Below, piece by piece: positions 1-7,473 of a DNA stretch of 7,473 nucleotides. The DNA is from Thermoanaerobacterales bacterium (GTDB lineage Bacteria; Actinomycetota; Acidimicrobiia; Acidimicrobiales; JACDCH01). The position numbers were made by a program, and so were the translations under genes. The notes under the pieces were generated by a model, which did not search any database, had not been told where the DNA came from, and saw only the letters and a program-made list of their open reading frames with translations. Position 1 is the stretch's first letter. Each line of letters begins with the position of its first letter. The stretch covers positions 1 to 7,473 of the forward strand of contig PKRH01000145.1 in assembly GCA_017577565.1 (NCBI GenBank), in the 5' to 3' direction.

Positions 1-1056
1 CTGCTGCTCCTCCTGACCATCTTCGTCGCGGTGCTGACGGCGGTCAGGGTGGGGGAGGGGGTCGGGGCCCGGTTCGCCGTCGCCGCCGTGTTCCTGGCCG
101 GTGCCGCCCTCCACCGGGCGTTCGCCTGGGCGGTCAACAGCGAGGTCACGCCGGAGGGCAGGATCTGGCACGAACTCCACACCTACGGCGGCGTGCCCGT
201 CGAGAAGGTCACGCCTGTCTGGGTGCTCGTCGGGCTCGCCGCCCTCGCGATGGTGGTGGCCGCGCTGACCACGACCCTGATCGGCTGGCTGGCGTTCGGC
301 GTGCTGGTCGTGGGGTCGCTCGTCGCCTGGACGCGCCGGCGCGAGGGGGCGCTGATCGCCGGCCTGCGGGACCGGCGGGAGCTGGCCCGCCAGCGCGGCT
401 GGCACTACCAGGACCGGGCGTCGGGTCTGCCGGCGCGCTGGAGGGACCTGATCGGCTGGCGGTACGCCACGATCACGCCGCTCGGCGTCTTCGCCGGCGA
501 GGTCGACGGCCTGCCGTTCACGGTCTTCGACTCGGTCGTCGGGCTCGACGGCGTCGAGGGGCAGGCGCCCCGGACGACCTGGGTGGTCCACCTGCCCGTC
601 GCCTTCCCCCGGGTCGACGTGGGCCCCGGGCGCGACGAGGTCCTGCGGGCCTTCGGCGTCACGGGGTCCGTCGACCGCTTCTTCGAACGCGTCTTCGAGC
701 AGGGCGAGCTGCCCACCGCGCCGGACCCCTCCCCGACGGGCTCCGGCCCCGCCGCCCGCTGCCCGGACGCGCCGGAGCTCGCCCGCGACCTGCTGACGCC
801 GGCGGTGCGGGCCGCCGCCGACGCGGCCGGCCTCCTCGCCTGGCGCATCGTCGGCCCCGACCTCCTCGTCAGCTCGCCCGAGCACCTGCGGCCGCTGCCG
901 TTGGACGAGGTCGTGGCCCGGGTCGAGGGGCTGGCGGCGCTGGGACGGGCCGTCGTCGACGCGGTGGGCGACCGCCACGGCACCACCCCGGCGGTGGAGC
1001 CGCCGTTCGCCGCCGAGCGGGCGGCCGCGGCCCAGAGCCGGCGCGAGGCCGCCTAG
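1..1056 (+). CDS. Membrane-anchored protein of unknown function (5' end outside window)
   Basis: The reading frame is open from the first base to a TAG at 1054-1056, so the true start probably lies left of the window. An internal GTG at 31 is possible but would cut a hydrophobic segment that begins LLLLLTIFVA. Counting from base 1 (351 residues seen), there are hydrophobic stretches at about 1-15, 24-43 and 73-110; the last is long enough for two helices. A basic patch (TRRRE, about 111-115) follows, then a soluble region, probably cytoplasmic. That region contains RGWHY and, near residue 160, the pattern GEVDGLPFTVFDSVV followed by a TTWVVHLPV strand. This arrangement (membrane helices, basic helix, 'RGW', 'G.PF..FD', late 'PDLLVS' strand) resembles uncharacterised actinobacterial membrane proteins, a resemblance I recall rather than could search. 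The tail is Ala/Arg-rich. I do not recognise a function or catalytic motif. It converges on the nuclease-like gene, with a 4-base overlap of the stop codons. Confidence 0.8.
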   Translation: MLLLLTIFVAVLTAVRVGEGVGARFAVAAVFLAGAALHRAFAWAVNSEVTPEGRIWHELHTYGGVPVEKVTPVWVLVGLAALAMVVAALTTTLIGWLAFGVLVVGSLVAWTRRREGALIAGLRDRRELARQRGWHYQDRASGLPARWRDLIGWRYATITPLGVFAGEVDGLPFTVFDSVVGLDGVEGQAPRTTWVVHLPVAFPRVDVGPGRDEVLRAFGVTGSVDRFFERVFEQGELPTAPDPSPTGSGPAARCPDAPELARDLLTPAVRAAADAAGLLAWRIVGPDLLVSSPEHLRPLPLDEVVARVEGLAALGRAVVDAVGDRHGTTPAVEPPFAAERAAAAQSRREAA

Positions 1057-1805
1057 GCCGGTCGGACGCGGAGGCGGGCCCGCACCGGCCGGTGGTCGGA
1101 GAGGACCTGGGGCACGACCTCCGCGGCGACGACCTCGACCCGGTCGTTCACGAGCAGGTGGTCGGTCTGGCTGTGCGGGCGGGGCGACGGGTAGGTCCGG
1201 CCCCGCACGGCCCGCCGCCACCCCCGGCCGACGAGCAGGTCGACGCACCAGCCCCACATGTTCATGTCGCCGGCGAGCACGCCGGGCACGTCGCCCGGCG
1301 GCAGCGCGGCCCGCAGCGACCCGGCCAGGCGCCAGACGGGCGCGGTGAGCAGCGGCAGGTGGGTGGTGGCGACGGTGACCGGCGTGCCGCCGGCGTCGAC
1401 GACGGCTCGCACGACCGCTCGCCGCCCGGGGTCGCGGGCCAGCTGGGGCCGGAGCGGCACGACGTCGGCCTCCAGGACCGGCAGGCGCGACAGCAGGGCG
1501 ACCACCCAGTCGCCGTCGCCGGCGTCGCCCTCGCGCGCCACGAGGCGCACCTGGTCGTGGCAGGTGGCCCGGGCCACCGAGAACGTGGCAGCCACCCGGT
1601 AGCCGAGCGCCGAGGCGATCGCCACCACGTCGCCCTCCTCACCGTCGGGCACCCAGGCCTCCTGCAGGGCCAGGACGTCGGTGTCGACCTCCTTGCAGGC
1701 GGTCACGACGTCGTAGAAGGGCGCGTCGTGGCCGGAGGCGCCGCGGCCCATGTGCAGGTTGAGGCTCCCCAGCGTCAGCTCGGCCATCGGCGGCCAGTCT
1801 GCCAC
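1053..1805 (-). CDS. Endonuclease/exonuclease/phosphatase (EEP) family protein
   Basis: This is a 250-residue single-domain protein of the DNase I-like EEP superfamily, metal-dependent phosphodiesterases or phosphatases. All the usual active-site elements are visible, numbered from the GTG start: N16 in SLNLHMG, E49 in LALQEAW (metal ligand), H149 in TTHLP, D180 and N182 in AGDMNMW, D215 in QTDHLL, and the closing D237-H238 in LSDHRP. It should therefore be catalytically competent. The family includes DNA-repair nucleases, sphingomyelinases and inositol phosphatases, and the sequence does not show which substrate is used. There is no signal peptide, so it is probably cytoplasmic. The start is uncertain: GTG at 1805 gives MADWPPM, and ATG at 1787 (the seventh codon) would begin just before the first core strand. 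Neither has a strong Shine-Dalgarno sequence. The gene lies 22 bp downstream of the thioesterase-like gene on the same strand, so co-transcription is plausible. Confidence 0.88.
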   Translation of the reverse strand: MADWPPMAELTLGSLNLHMGRGASGHDAPFYDVVTACKEVDTDVLALQEAWVPDGEEGDVVAIASALGYRVAATFSVARATCHDQVRLVAREGDAGDGDWVVALLSRLPVLEADVVPLRPQLARDPGRRAVVRAVVDAGGTPVTVATTHLPLLTAPVWRLAGSLRAALPPGDVPGVLAGDMNMWGWCVDLLVGRGWRRAVRGRTYPSPRPHSQTDHLLVNDRVEVVAAEVVPQVLSDHRPVRARLRVRPA

Positions 1806-1811
1806 CGGTCG

Positions 1812-1827
1812 CCCGCCGGGCGGCGGG
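1812..1827 (-). other. GC hairpin between the thioesterase-like and EEP genes
   Basis: CCCGCC (1812-1817) and GGCGGG (1822-1827) form a perfect 6-bp stem with a 4-base loop. It sits immediately after the thioesterase stop codon (TCA at 1828-1830 on the plus strand) and just before the EEP GTG start. No T-run follows on the minus strand, so it is not a classical intrinsic terminator. It could stabilise an mRNA end, affect translation of the EEP gene, or be chance in such GC-rich DNA. Confidence 0.3.
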
Positions 1828-2766
1828 TCAGCCGCCGTCGCCCCGGCGCTGGTCGTAGGGCAGGCGGGCGTCGCCGGTGGGCGGCCCGTCGGGGAAGGTC
1901 AGCACCATGACCTGGGTGGCGTGCGCCACCAGCGCCGGGCCGGTCGGGTCCCACAGGGCCGCCTCGACCGAGGCGTAGCCGGCCGTCGCCCGCCGGGCCC
2001 GCAGGTGGGCGAGCAGCCACTCGGAGCGGGCGTCCTCGAAGAGGTGGACCGTCAGGTCCGCGCTCGGCGGGTACCACTCGGGGGTGCCCGGCCCCATGCG
2101 CTGGCCGACCGACGACGGCATGAGGTCGCACAGGGCGACGACGGCCAGCGGGTCGAGCGTGCCGTCGTCGCGCACCGGTGGTTCGTCGAACCGGTACCAG
2201 TGGGCGCACTCGGACGAGGTGGGCACGTAGTGCTCCCATGGCGCGTTGCCGAGCGCGGCCCGCCCCTCGACCTGGTCCCAGAACGGGAACCCGGGGCGCT
2301 CGGGTACCTCCGGCGGCCGCGGGTCGCGGAACGACGGGCAGGCCTCGGGCGGCGGGACCGCCGGCATGGCGAGGTCGGTGAACTCGAAGCCGCCGCGGTC
2401 GGCGCCGAACACCGCGACGGTCGTGTGCCCGGGCCCGTCGCCGCCCGCGGCCCGGACGGTCGCCGAGGCCTGGGACATCGAGCGCCCGCGGCGCAGCACG
2501 GCCACGTCGACGACCACCGGCCCCGCCGGCACCTGCCCGGCGTAGACGGTGGTGGCCGAGCGCAGGCGCTGGTCGGGCCGGCCCAGCTCGGCCTGCATGG
2601 CGGCGACGGCCAGCGCGCTCATCACCCCGCCCTGGGGCACGACCGGGCAGTTCCAGCGGGCGTCGACCTCGACCCGGTAGCGGCCCGGCCGCGCCGGATC
2701 GGGCTCGACGGCCATCTGGCGGGCGAACGCGCTCGTGCCGGTGTGCCGGTACCCCGCCGTGGTCAT
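1828..2766 (-). CDS. Acyl-CoA thioesterase-like protein (double hotdog fold)
   Basis: The 312-residue protein has the length and layout of the TesB-like double-hotdog thioesterases, which hydrolyse acyl-CoA to free acid and CoA. The first hotdog spans roughly residues 12-130. It has the expected W38-N39 followed by PQGGVMSALAVAAM (about 44-57), the start of the long central helix, and then strands around TTVYAGQVPAGP. The second spans roughly 165-292 and has the matching helix CDLMPSSVGQRMG and the closing strands GYASVEAALWDPTGPALVAH and ATQVMVLTFP. The D in ALWDPTG fits the second-domain pattern of such enzymes. There is no signal peptide. The actual substrate is unknown; homologues in actinobacteria are usually annotated only as 'thioesterase family'. 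The ATG at 2766 has no Shine-Dalgarno sequence upstream but has a TACAAC box 7 bases before it, which suggests leaderless translation. It is divergent from thiC, and nothing in it links it to thiamine synthesis. Confidence 0.82.
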   Translation of the reverse strand: MTTAGYRHTGTSAFARQMAVEPDPARPGRYRVEVDARWNCPVVPQGGVMSALAVAAMQAELGRPDQRLRSATTVYAGQVPAGPVVVDVAVLRRGRSMSQASATVRAAGGDGPGHTTVAVFGADRGGFEFTDLAMPAVPPPEACPSFRDPRPPEVPERPGFPFWDQVEGRAALGNAPWEHYVPTSSECAHWYRFDEPPVRDDGTLDPLAVVALCDLMPSSVGQRMGPGTPEWYPPSADLTVHLFEDARSEWLLAHLRARRATAGYASVEAALWDPTGPALVAHATQVMVLTFPDGPPTGDARLPYDQRRGDGG

Positions 2767-2779
2767 GGGGTCCGTTGTA
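2767..2779 (-). promoter_or_regulatory. Possible leaderless -10 box of the thioesterase-like gene
   Basis: Read on the minus strand, TACAAC (2779 down to 2774) lies 7 bases before the ATG at 2766, and no purine-rich Shine-Dalgarno sequence lies between. A -10 box this close would start the transcript at or next to the A of ATG, as in the leaderless mRNAs common in actinobacteria. The last base differs from the TANNNT consensus and no convincing -35 element is visible, so this is tentative. Confidence 0.35.
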
Positions 2780-2822
2780 GCCGGGACGGCGCGCCGGATC
2801 CCCGCGGTTTGCGCCGCCCCGG

Positions 2823-2842
2823 CCGGCCCGCGCCCGGGCCGG
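2823..2842. repeat. Perfect 8-bp inverted repeat in the divergent intergenic region
   Basis: CCGGCCCG (2823-2830) and CGGGCCGG (2835-2842) are perfect inverted copies around a CGCC loop. The repeat lies between the divergent thioesterase-like gene and thiC, just upstream of the candidate thiC -10 box. It could be an operator, a cruciform or a bidirectional hairpin. In DNA this rich in GC, such a repeat could also arise by chance. Confidence 0.3.
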
Positions 2843-2848
2843 GGGCGC

Positions 2849-2854
2849 TACGGT
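2849..2854 (+). promoter_or_regulatory. Candidate -10 box of the thi operon
   Basis: TACGGT fits the actinobacterial TANNNT -10 pattern and is a relatively AT-rich point in a very GC-rich stretch. It would start transcription near 2861, just upstream of the aptamer, which is where the riboswitch leader should begin. No -35 hexamer is visible at 16-19 bases spacing; TTGCGC at 2809-2814 is too far away. Confidence 0.4.
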
Positions 2855-2865
2855 GGCGGGCAGCA

Positions 2866-2954
2866 CAACGCGGGAGCTCGGGCGACCGGGCTGAGAGGGC
2901 GCACTGGCGCCGACCGCCGAACCTGATCCGGGTAATGCCGGCGAAGGGAGAACA
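2866..2954 (+). ncRNA. TPP riboswitch (THI element) controlling thiC
   Basis: The leader carries the conserved cores of the thiamine-pyrophosphate aptamer in the right order. CTGAGA (2891-2896) is in the pyrimidine-sensing arm. GAACCTGATC (2919-2928) comes next. CCGG-GTAATG-CCGG (2928-2941) and GCGAAGGGA (2941-2949) belong to the pyrophosphate-sensing arm. Helices can be drawn: P2 as GCGG (2870-2873) with CCGC (2914-2917); P3 as CTCGG (2877-2881) with CCGGG (2886-2890) around a GCGA tetraloop; the optional P3a as GGCGC (2898-2902) with GCGCC (2907-2911); and the P5 stem as above. I could not draw a convincing P1. The aptamer ends only a few bases before the thiC ATG and no terminator fits between them. 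Control is therefore most likely at translation, with TPP binding hiding the ribosome-binding site. Its position before thiC is the classic one. Confidence 0.95.
2944..2950 (+). promoter_or_regulatory. thiC Shine-Dalgarno sequence embedded in the riboswitch
   Basis: AAGGGAG lies 6 bases before the thiC ATG at 2957 and is the only good ribosome-binding site there. Its first six bases (AAGGGA) are the end of the conserved GCGAAGGGA of the aptamer itself. Ligand-stabilised folding would therefore sequester it directly, with no separate expression platform. Confidence 0.8.
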
Positions 2955-2956
2955 GC

Positions 2957-4680
<1,724 letters not shown>

Positions 4681-4684
<4 letters not shown>

Positions 4685-5358
4685 GCAGCGACGCCGCCAC
4701 CGCCGGGGCCCGCGACCGGCTGGGACGCCTGCACGTCCTCGTCGACTCGCTCGTCGTCGCCGAGTCCGCGCTCGAGGCCGGCGCCCCGACGCTGCAGGTG
4801 CGGCTGAAGTCGGGCAGCGACGCCGACCGCTACCGCCTCACCGCCGCCATCGCCGAGCGCTGCCGGGCGGCCGGGGCGACCTGCCTGGTCAACGACCGGG
4901 TCGACTTGGCCCTCGCGGTCGGGGCCGACGGCGTCCACGTCGGGGCCACCGACCTGCCGGTCGCCGTGGCCCGGCGGCTGCTCGGGCCGGGGGCGATCGT
5001 GGGCGGCACGGCCCGGGACCCGGACACCGCCCGCCGCCTGGTCGAGGACGGCGCGTCGTACCTGGGCGTCGGCCCCGTCTTCCCGACCCGGTCGAAGACC
5101 GGCCTGCCCGACCCCATCGGCCTCGACGGGCTCCGGGCCGTCGTCGAAGCGGTCGAGGTGCCGGTCATCGCCATCTCCGGCATCACCGCCGAGCGGGTCG
5201 ACGCGGTCATCGGCGCCGGGGCCCACGGCGTCGCGGTCATCGCCGCGGTGGCCGAGGCGCCGGACCCCCACGTCGCCACCCACGACCTCATGCTCGCGGT
5301 GTCCAAGGCGGTCGAGGCCGCCCGCGGCGGCCCGGGACCGGGAGGGGCGGACCGATGA
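4681..5358 (+). CDS. thiE: Thiamine-phosphate synthase ThiE
   Basis: ThiE joins HMP-pyrophosphate and thiazole phosphate to make thiamine phosphate and pyrophosphate. The 225-residue TIM-barrel protein has Q39-V-R41-L-K43 at the pyrophosphate-binding strand (usually QxRxK). N71-D72 lies in LVNDRVDLALAVGADGVHVG, D91 in GATDLP, and GPVFPTRSKTG starts at G131. The two aspartates that bind Mg2+ in ThiE (here D72 and D91) are present. The related thiazole tautomerase TenI lacks them, so ThiE is preferred, although the VPVIAISGIT stretch also recalls TenI. Departures from the usual pattern are A89 where the family mostly has Gln (HxGQxD), and GGTARDPD where a Ser/His-containing loop is common. The start is ATG 4681, in an ATGA overlap with thiC, and GGGAGGGG just upstream lies in the last thiC codons. 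The Gly/Pro-rich C-terminus overlaps the thiO ribosome-binding site. Confidence 0.94.
5341..5347 (+). promoter_or_regulatory. thiO ribosome-binding site inside the thiE 3' end
   Basis: GGAGGGG lies about 7-9 bases before the thiO ATG at 5355. Its bases encode part of the Gly-rich end of ThiE (GPGGADR). It supports the choice of the ATGA-overlapping start for thiO. Confidence 0.7.
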
Positions 5359-6575
5359 GCGCCGGCGCCGACGTCGTCGTCGTGGGGGCGGGCATCATCG
5401 GGCTGTCGGCGGCCTGGCGGCTCGCCCAGCGGGGCGCGTCGGTGACCGTCGTCGACCCGGCCCCCGGCTCGGGCGCCTCGACGGTCGCCGCCGGCATGCT
5501 GGCCCCGGTCACCGAGGCCCGCATCGGCGAGGAGCCCCTGCTGCGGCTCAACCACGCGTCGCTGACCCGGTGGCCGGCCTTCGCGGCCGAGCTGGAGGAG
5601 GCGTCCGGGCGGCGGATCGGCTTCCGGACCGACGGCACGCTCATGGTCGGCCTCGACGCCGACGACCGGGCCGCGCTCGACGACCTGGCCTCCCGTCACC
5701 GGGCCATGGGCCTCGAGGTCGAGCCGCTGCGGGGTCGCGAGGCCCGGCGCCTCGAGCCGGGCCTGGCGCCCGGGGTGCGGGCCGGGCTGCTGGCGGCCGA
5801 TGAGCGCTCGGTCGACCCGGCGGCCGTCGTGGCCGCGCTCGAGGTGGCGGCGGCCGGGGCCGGGGTGGCGCTCGTGCGGGCGCCGGTGGCGCGCCTCGTG
5901 CTGTCGCCCGCCGGCGACCGGGCGACCGGCGTCGCCCTCGGCCCGCCGGCGCCGTACGGGGAGGGGACCGGGCCCGGGGCGCCGGCCGCCGGCGACGGCC
6001 GGGAGCTGGCGGCGGGGACCGTCCTGCTGGCCGCCGGCGCCCGCTCGGGGTTCGTGCCCGGGCTGCCCGACCACGTGCGCCCGCCGGTGCGCCCGGTGCG
6101 GGGCGAGGTGGTGACGCTGCGCCAGCCGACCGACGACCCGCTGGTCACCCGGACGCTGCGGGGCATCGTCCACGGCTCGACGATCTACCTCGTCCCCCGG
6201 GACGACGGCCGGGTCGTCGTCGGCGCCACCCAGGAGGAGCGGGGCTGGGACACGAGGCCCACCGCCGGCGGCACCTACGAGCTGCTGCGGGACGCGCTGT
6301 CGCTCGTGCCGGGGCTGGACGACGCCGAGCTGGTCGGCGTGCGGGCCGGCCTGCGGCCCGGCTCGCCCGACCACCTGCCGATCATCGGGTGGACCGCCCT
6401 CGACGGCCTGGCCGTCGCGACCGGCCACTTCCGCAACGGCATCCTGCTCACGCCGGTGACCGCCGAGGCCGTCGCGGCGCTGCTGTCCGGCGAGCCCGGG
6501 CCCGACGAGGTGCGGCCCTGCGACCCCCGCCGGTTCGCCGGGGGTCCGGTGGCGACGGGGACGGTGGGGTCGTGA
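5355..6575 (+). CDS. thiO: Glycine oxidase ThiO (FAD-dependent)
   Basis: ThiO oxidises glycine to dehydroglycine (iminoacetate), the C-N unit that ThiG builds into the thiazole ring, using FAD and oxygen. The 406-residue protein opens with the dinucleotide-binding motif VVVVGAGIIGLSAAW (G11, G13, G16) and ends the second strand with D34 in VTVVDP. STVAAGMLAPVTEAR (about 41-55) follows, a typical DAO/ThiO FAD-contact region. The substrate-binding half contains PVRPVRGEVVTL, then GLRPGSPDHLPIIG with R334 as the likely carboxylate-binding arginine. It closes with ATGHFRNGILLTPVTAEAV (GHFRNG at 357-362), a strong ThiO signature. It is somewhat longer than the roughly 370-residue Bacillus enzyme. 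Part of the excess is a Gly/Pro-rich loop at about 196-215 (PPAPYGEGTGPGAPAAG). No signal peptide is present. ThiO rather than the anaerobic tyrosine lyase ThiH implies an aerobic route. It overlaps thiE by ATGA and thiS by GTGA. Confidence 0.95.
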   Translation: MSAGADVVVVGAGIIGLSAAWRLAQRGASVTVVDPAPGSGASTVAAGMLAPVTEARIGEEPLLRLNHASLTRWPAFAAELEEASGRRIGFRTDGTLMVGLDADDRAALDDLASRHRAMGLEVEPLRGREARRLEPGLAPGVRAGLLAADERSVDPAAVVAALEVAAAGAGVALVRAPVARLVLSPAGDRATGVALGPPAPYGEGTGPGAPAAGDGRELAAGTVLLAAGARSGFVPGLPDHVRPPVRPVRGEVVTLRQPTDDPLVTRTLRGIVHGSTIYLVPRDDGRVVVGATQEERGWDTRPTAGGTYELLRDALSLVPGLDDAELVGVRAGLRPGSPDHLPIIGWTALDGLAVATGHFRNGILLTPVTAEAVAALLSGEPGPDEVRPCDPRRFAGGPVATGTVGS

Positions 6576-6790
6576 CGGCGCCGGCGCCCGTGCAGGTGAC
6601 GGTGAACGGCGAGCCGCGCGACCTGGCCGCGGGCACGACGGTCGAGGCGCTGGTCCGCGACATGGGGCTGGAGGCCCGCGGCGTGGCCGTCGCCGTCGAC
6701 GGCGAGGTCGTGCCCAAGCGGCGCTGGGGCGAGCGCACGCTGGCCGGTGGCGAGCACGTCGAGGTCCTCACGATCGCCCAGGGAGGTTGA
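6572..6790 (+). CDS. thiS: Sulfur carrier protein ThiS
   Basis: ThiS is a small ubiquitin-like protein. Its C-terminal glycine is adenylated and converted to a thiocarboxylate, which hands sulfur to ThiG for the thiazole ring. The 72-residue product starts MTAPAPVQVTVNGEPRDL and ends VEVLTIAQGG, with the essential Gly-Gly exactly at the C-terminus. The middle shows the family pattern GVAVAVDGEVVPKRRWGE. The frame stays open upstream to 6389, but GTG 6572 is the sensible start. It gives the normal ThiS length (about 66 in other bacteria), begins just before the first beta strand, and forms a GTGA overlap with the thiO stop. Its own ribosome-binding site is weak (GGTGGGG very close to the GTG), so translation probably depends on coupling to thiO. 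The adenylating partner ThiF/MoeB is not in the window. Confidence 0.95.
   Translation: MTAPAPVQVTVNGEPRDLAAGTTVEALVRDMGLEARGVAVAVDGEVVPKRRWGERTLAGGEHVEVLTIAQGG
6782..6786 (+). promoter_or_regulatory. thiG Shine-Dalgarno sequence formed by the ThiS Gly-Gly codons
   Basis: GGAGG lies 6 bases before the thiG ATG at 6793 and is the strongest ribosome-binding site in the operon. It fixes the thiG start and therefore the N-terminal extension. The same bases are the GGA GGT codons for the two invariant C-terminal glycines of ThiS. Confidence 0.85.
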
Positions 6791-6792
6791 CG

Positions 6793-7473
6793 ATGGCCGA
6801 GCCCCTGCGAGAGGCGCCGGCACCCGCCGGGCCCGACGAGGCCGACGAGCGGGTGGAGGCGGACGAGCTCGACGAGCTGGACGACCCGCTGGTCATCGCC
6901 GGCCGGACCTTCCGGTCGCGGCTGATCATGGGCACCGGCGGCGCGCCCAACCTCGAGGAGCTGGAGCGGGCGCTGATCGCCTCGGGCACCGAGCTGACGA
7001 CGGTCGCGCTGCGGCGCGTCGACCCCACCGCGCCCGGGTCGCTGTTCGAGGTCCTGCGCCGCACCGGCATCGAGCCGCTGCCCAACACCGCCGGCTGCTT
7101 CACGGCCCGCGACGCCGTGCGCACGGCGCAGCTGGGCCGGGAGGCGCTGGAGACCGACTGGGTGAAGCTCGAGGTCGTCGCCGACGAGCGCACGCTGCTG
7201 CCCGACCCGGTCGAGCTGCTGGACGCCGCCGAGCAGCTCGTCGACGACGGGTTCGTCGTGCTCGCCTACACCAACGACGACCCGGTGCTGGCCCGGCGCC
7301 TGGAGGACCTCGGCGTCGCCGCCGTCATGCCGCTGGGCTCGCCGATCGGCAGCGGCATGGGCATCCGCAACCCCGCCAACATCGCCATGATCCGTGAGGC
7401 CGCCCAGGTGCCGGTCGTGCTCGACGCCGGCATCGGCACGGCGTCCGACGCCGCGCTGGCCATGGAGCTGGGC
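6793..7473 (+). CDS. thiG: Thiazole synthase ThiG (3' end outside window)
   Basis: ThiG assembles thiazole phosphate from 1-deoxy-D-xylulose 5-phosphate, dehydroglycine (from ThiO) and sulfur from ThiS thiocarboxylate. The frame runs from ATG 6793 to the right edge with no stop, giving 227 residues of a protein usually about 255-260 long. Core motifs are LVIAGRTFRSRLIMGTGG (33-50), ELTTVALRRVDP, LPNTAGCFTARDAVRTAQL, and the Schiff-base lysine K125 in DWVKLEVV. Next come AAVMPLGSPIGSGMGIRNP, the phosphate-binding region, and VPVVLDAGIGTASDAALAMELG. The first 32 residues are an extension absent from typical ThiG. It is strongly acidic (PDEADERVEADELDELDD, about 14-31) and probably disordered. 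A GTG at 6853 (V21) would shorten it but has no ribosome-binding site, whereas ATG 6793 has GGAGG at ideal spacing. Only 2 bases separate it from thiS. Confidence 0.96.
   Translation, partial: MAEPLREAPAPAGPDEADERVEADELDELDDPLVIAGRTFRSRLIMGTGGAPNLEELERALIASGTELTTVALRRVDPTAPGSLFEVLRRTGIEPLPNTAGCFTARDAVRTAQLGREALETDWVKLEVVADERTLLPDPVELLDAAEQLVDDGFVVLAYTNDDPVLARRLEDLGVAAVMPLGSPIGSGMGIRNPANIAMIREAAQVPVVLDAGIGTASDAALAMELG

Noticed and set aside
1083..1094. Perfect 12-bp palindrome CACCGGCCGGTG near the convergent junction
   Set aside because: It lies inside the EEP coding region, has no loop or T-run for a terminator, and palindromes of this kind are expected by chance at this GC content.
5931..6005. 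Gly/Pro-rich stretch in thiO as a possible frameshift or insertion
   Set aside because: The frame is intact on both sides and conserved ThiO motifs continue. It is best read as a surface-loop expansion.
4830..6428. A 532-codon minus-strand frame opposite thiE and thiO
   Set aside because: Its composition is Gly/Arg/Pro/His-rich with no recognisable fold, and it mirrors two confidently identified thiamine genes.
6389..6571. Upstream extension of the thiS frame
   Set aside because: It would add 61 Arg/Pro-rich residues overlapping thiO, with no ribosome-binding site. GTG 6572 gives a normal-length ThiS and a GTGA overlap.
6747..7397. A 216-codon plus-strand frame overlapping thiG
   Set aside because: It is a frame shadow, Arg/Ala-rich and motif-free. 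The frame starting at 6793 gives an unmistakable ThiG.

Overview
The window is very GC-rich (visibly above 70%), and third codon positions are almost all G or C. Protein style, leader architecture and the thiamine gene set point to an actinobacterium, possibly of the Acidimicrobiia type. That placement is an inference from style, not from a marker gene. Base composition looks uniform. I see no insertion sequence, phage gene, CRISPR array, tRNA or rRNA, so this reads as ordinary core chromosome.

Left part (1-2766). A plus-strand gene entering from the left edge encodes a membrane-anchored protein of unknown function. Its stop codon overlaps, inside one CTAG, the stop codon of a convergent minus-strand gene for an endonuclease/exonuclease/phosphatase-fold enzyme. 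Behind that, 22 bp away on the same strand, is a two-hotdog acyl-CoA thioesterase-like gene. These two minus-strand genes may form a small transcription unit that starts near 2770.

Middle (2767-2956). A divergent intergenic region holds possible promoters in both directions, an 8-bp-stem inverted repeat and a clear TPP (thiamine pyrophosphate) riboswitch. The conserved 3' end of the aptamer is also the Shine-Dalgarno sequence of thiC.

Right part (2957 to the right edge). This is a compact thiamine operon, thiC-thiE-thiO-thiS-thiG, with thiG running off the window. The first three junctions are 4-base ATGA/GTGA overlaps. At the fourth, the codons for the ThiS Gly-Gly tail form the thiG ribosome-binding site. 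ThiC makes the pyrimidine half (HMP-P). ThiO (glycine to dehydroglycine), ThiS (sulfur carrier) and ThiG (thiazole synthase) make the thiazole half. ThiE joins the two into thiamine phosphate. The activation, kinase and sulfur-loading partners (ThiF/MoeB, ThiD, ThiL, a cysteine desulfurase, Dxs) are not in the window. With such tight coupling, the one riboswitch can plausibly control the whole operon.

I did not find a previously undescribed system. The points most worth a second look are the aptamer/Shine-Dalgarno fusion, the acidic N-terminal extension of ThiG, changed active-site-region residues in ThiE and ThiC, and the ribosome-binding sites carried in glycine-rich protein tails.
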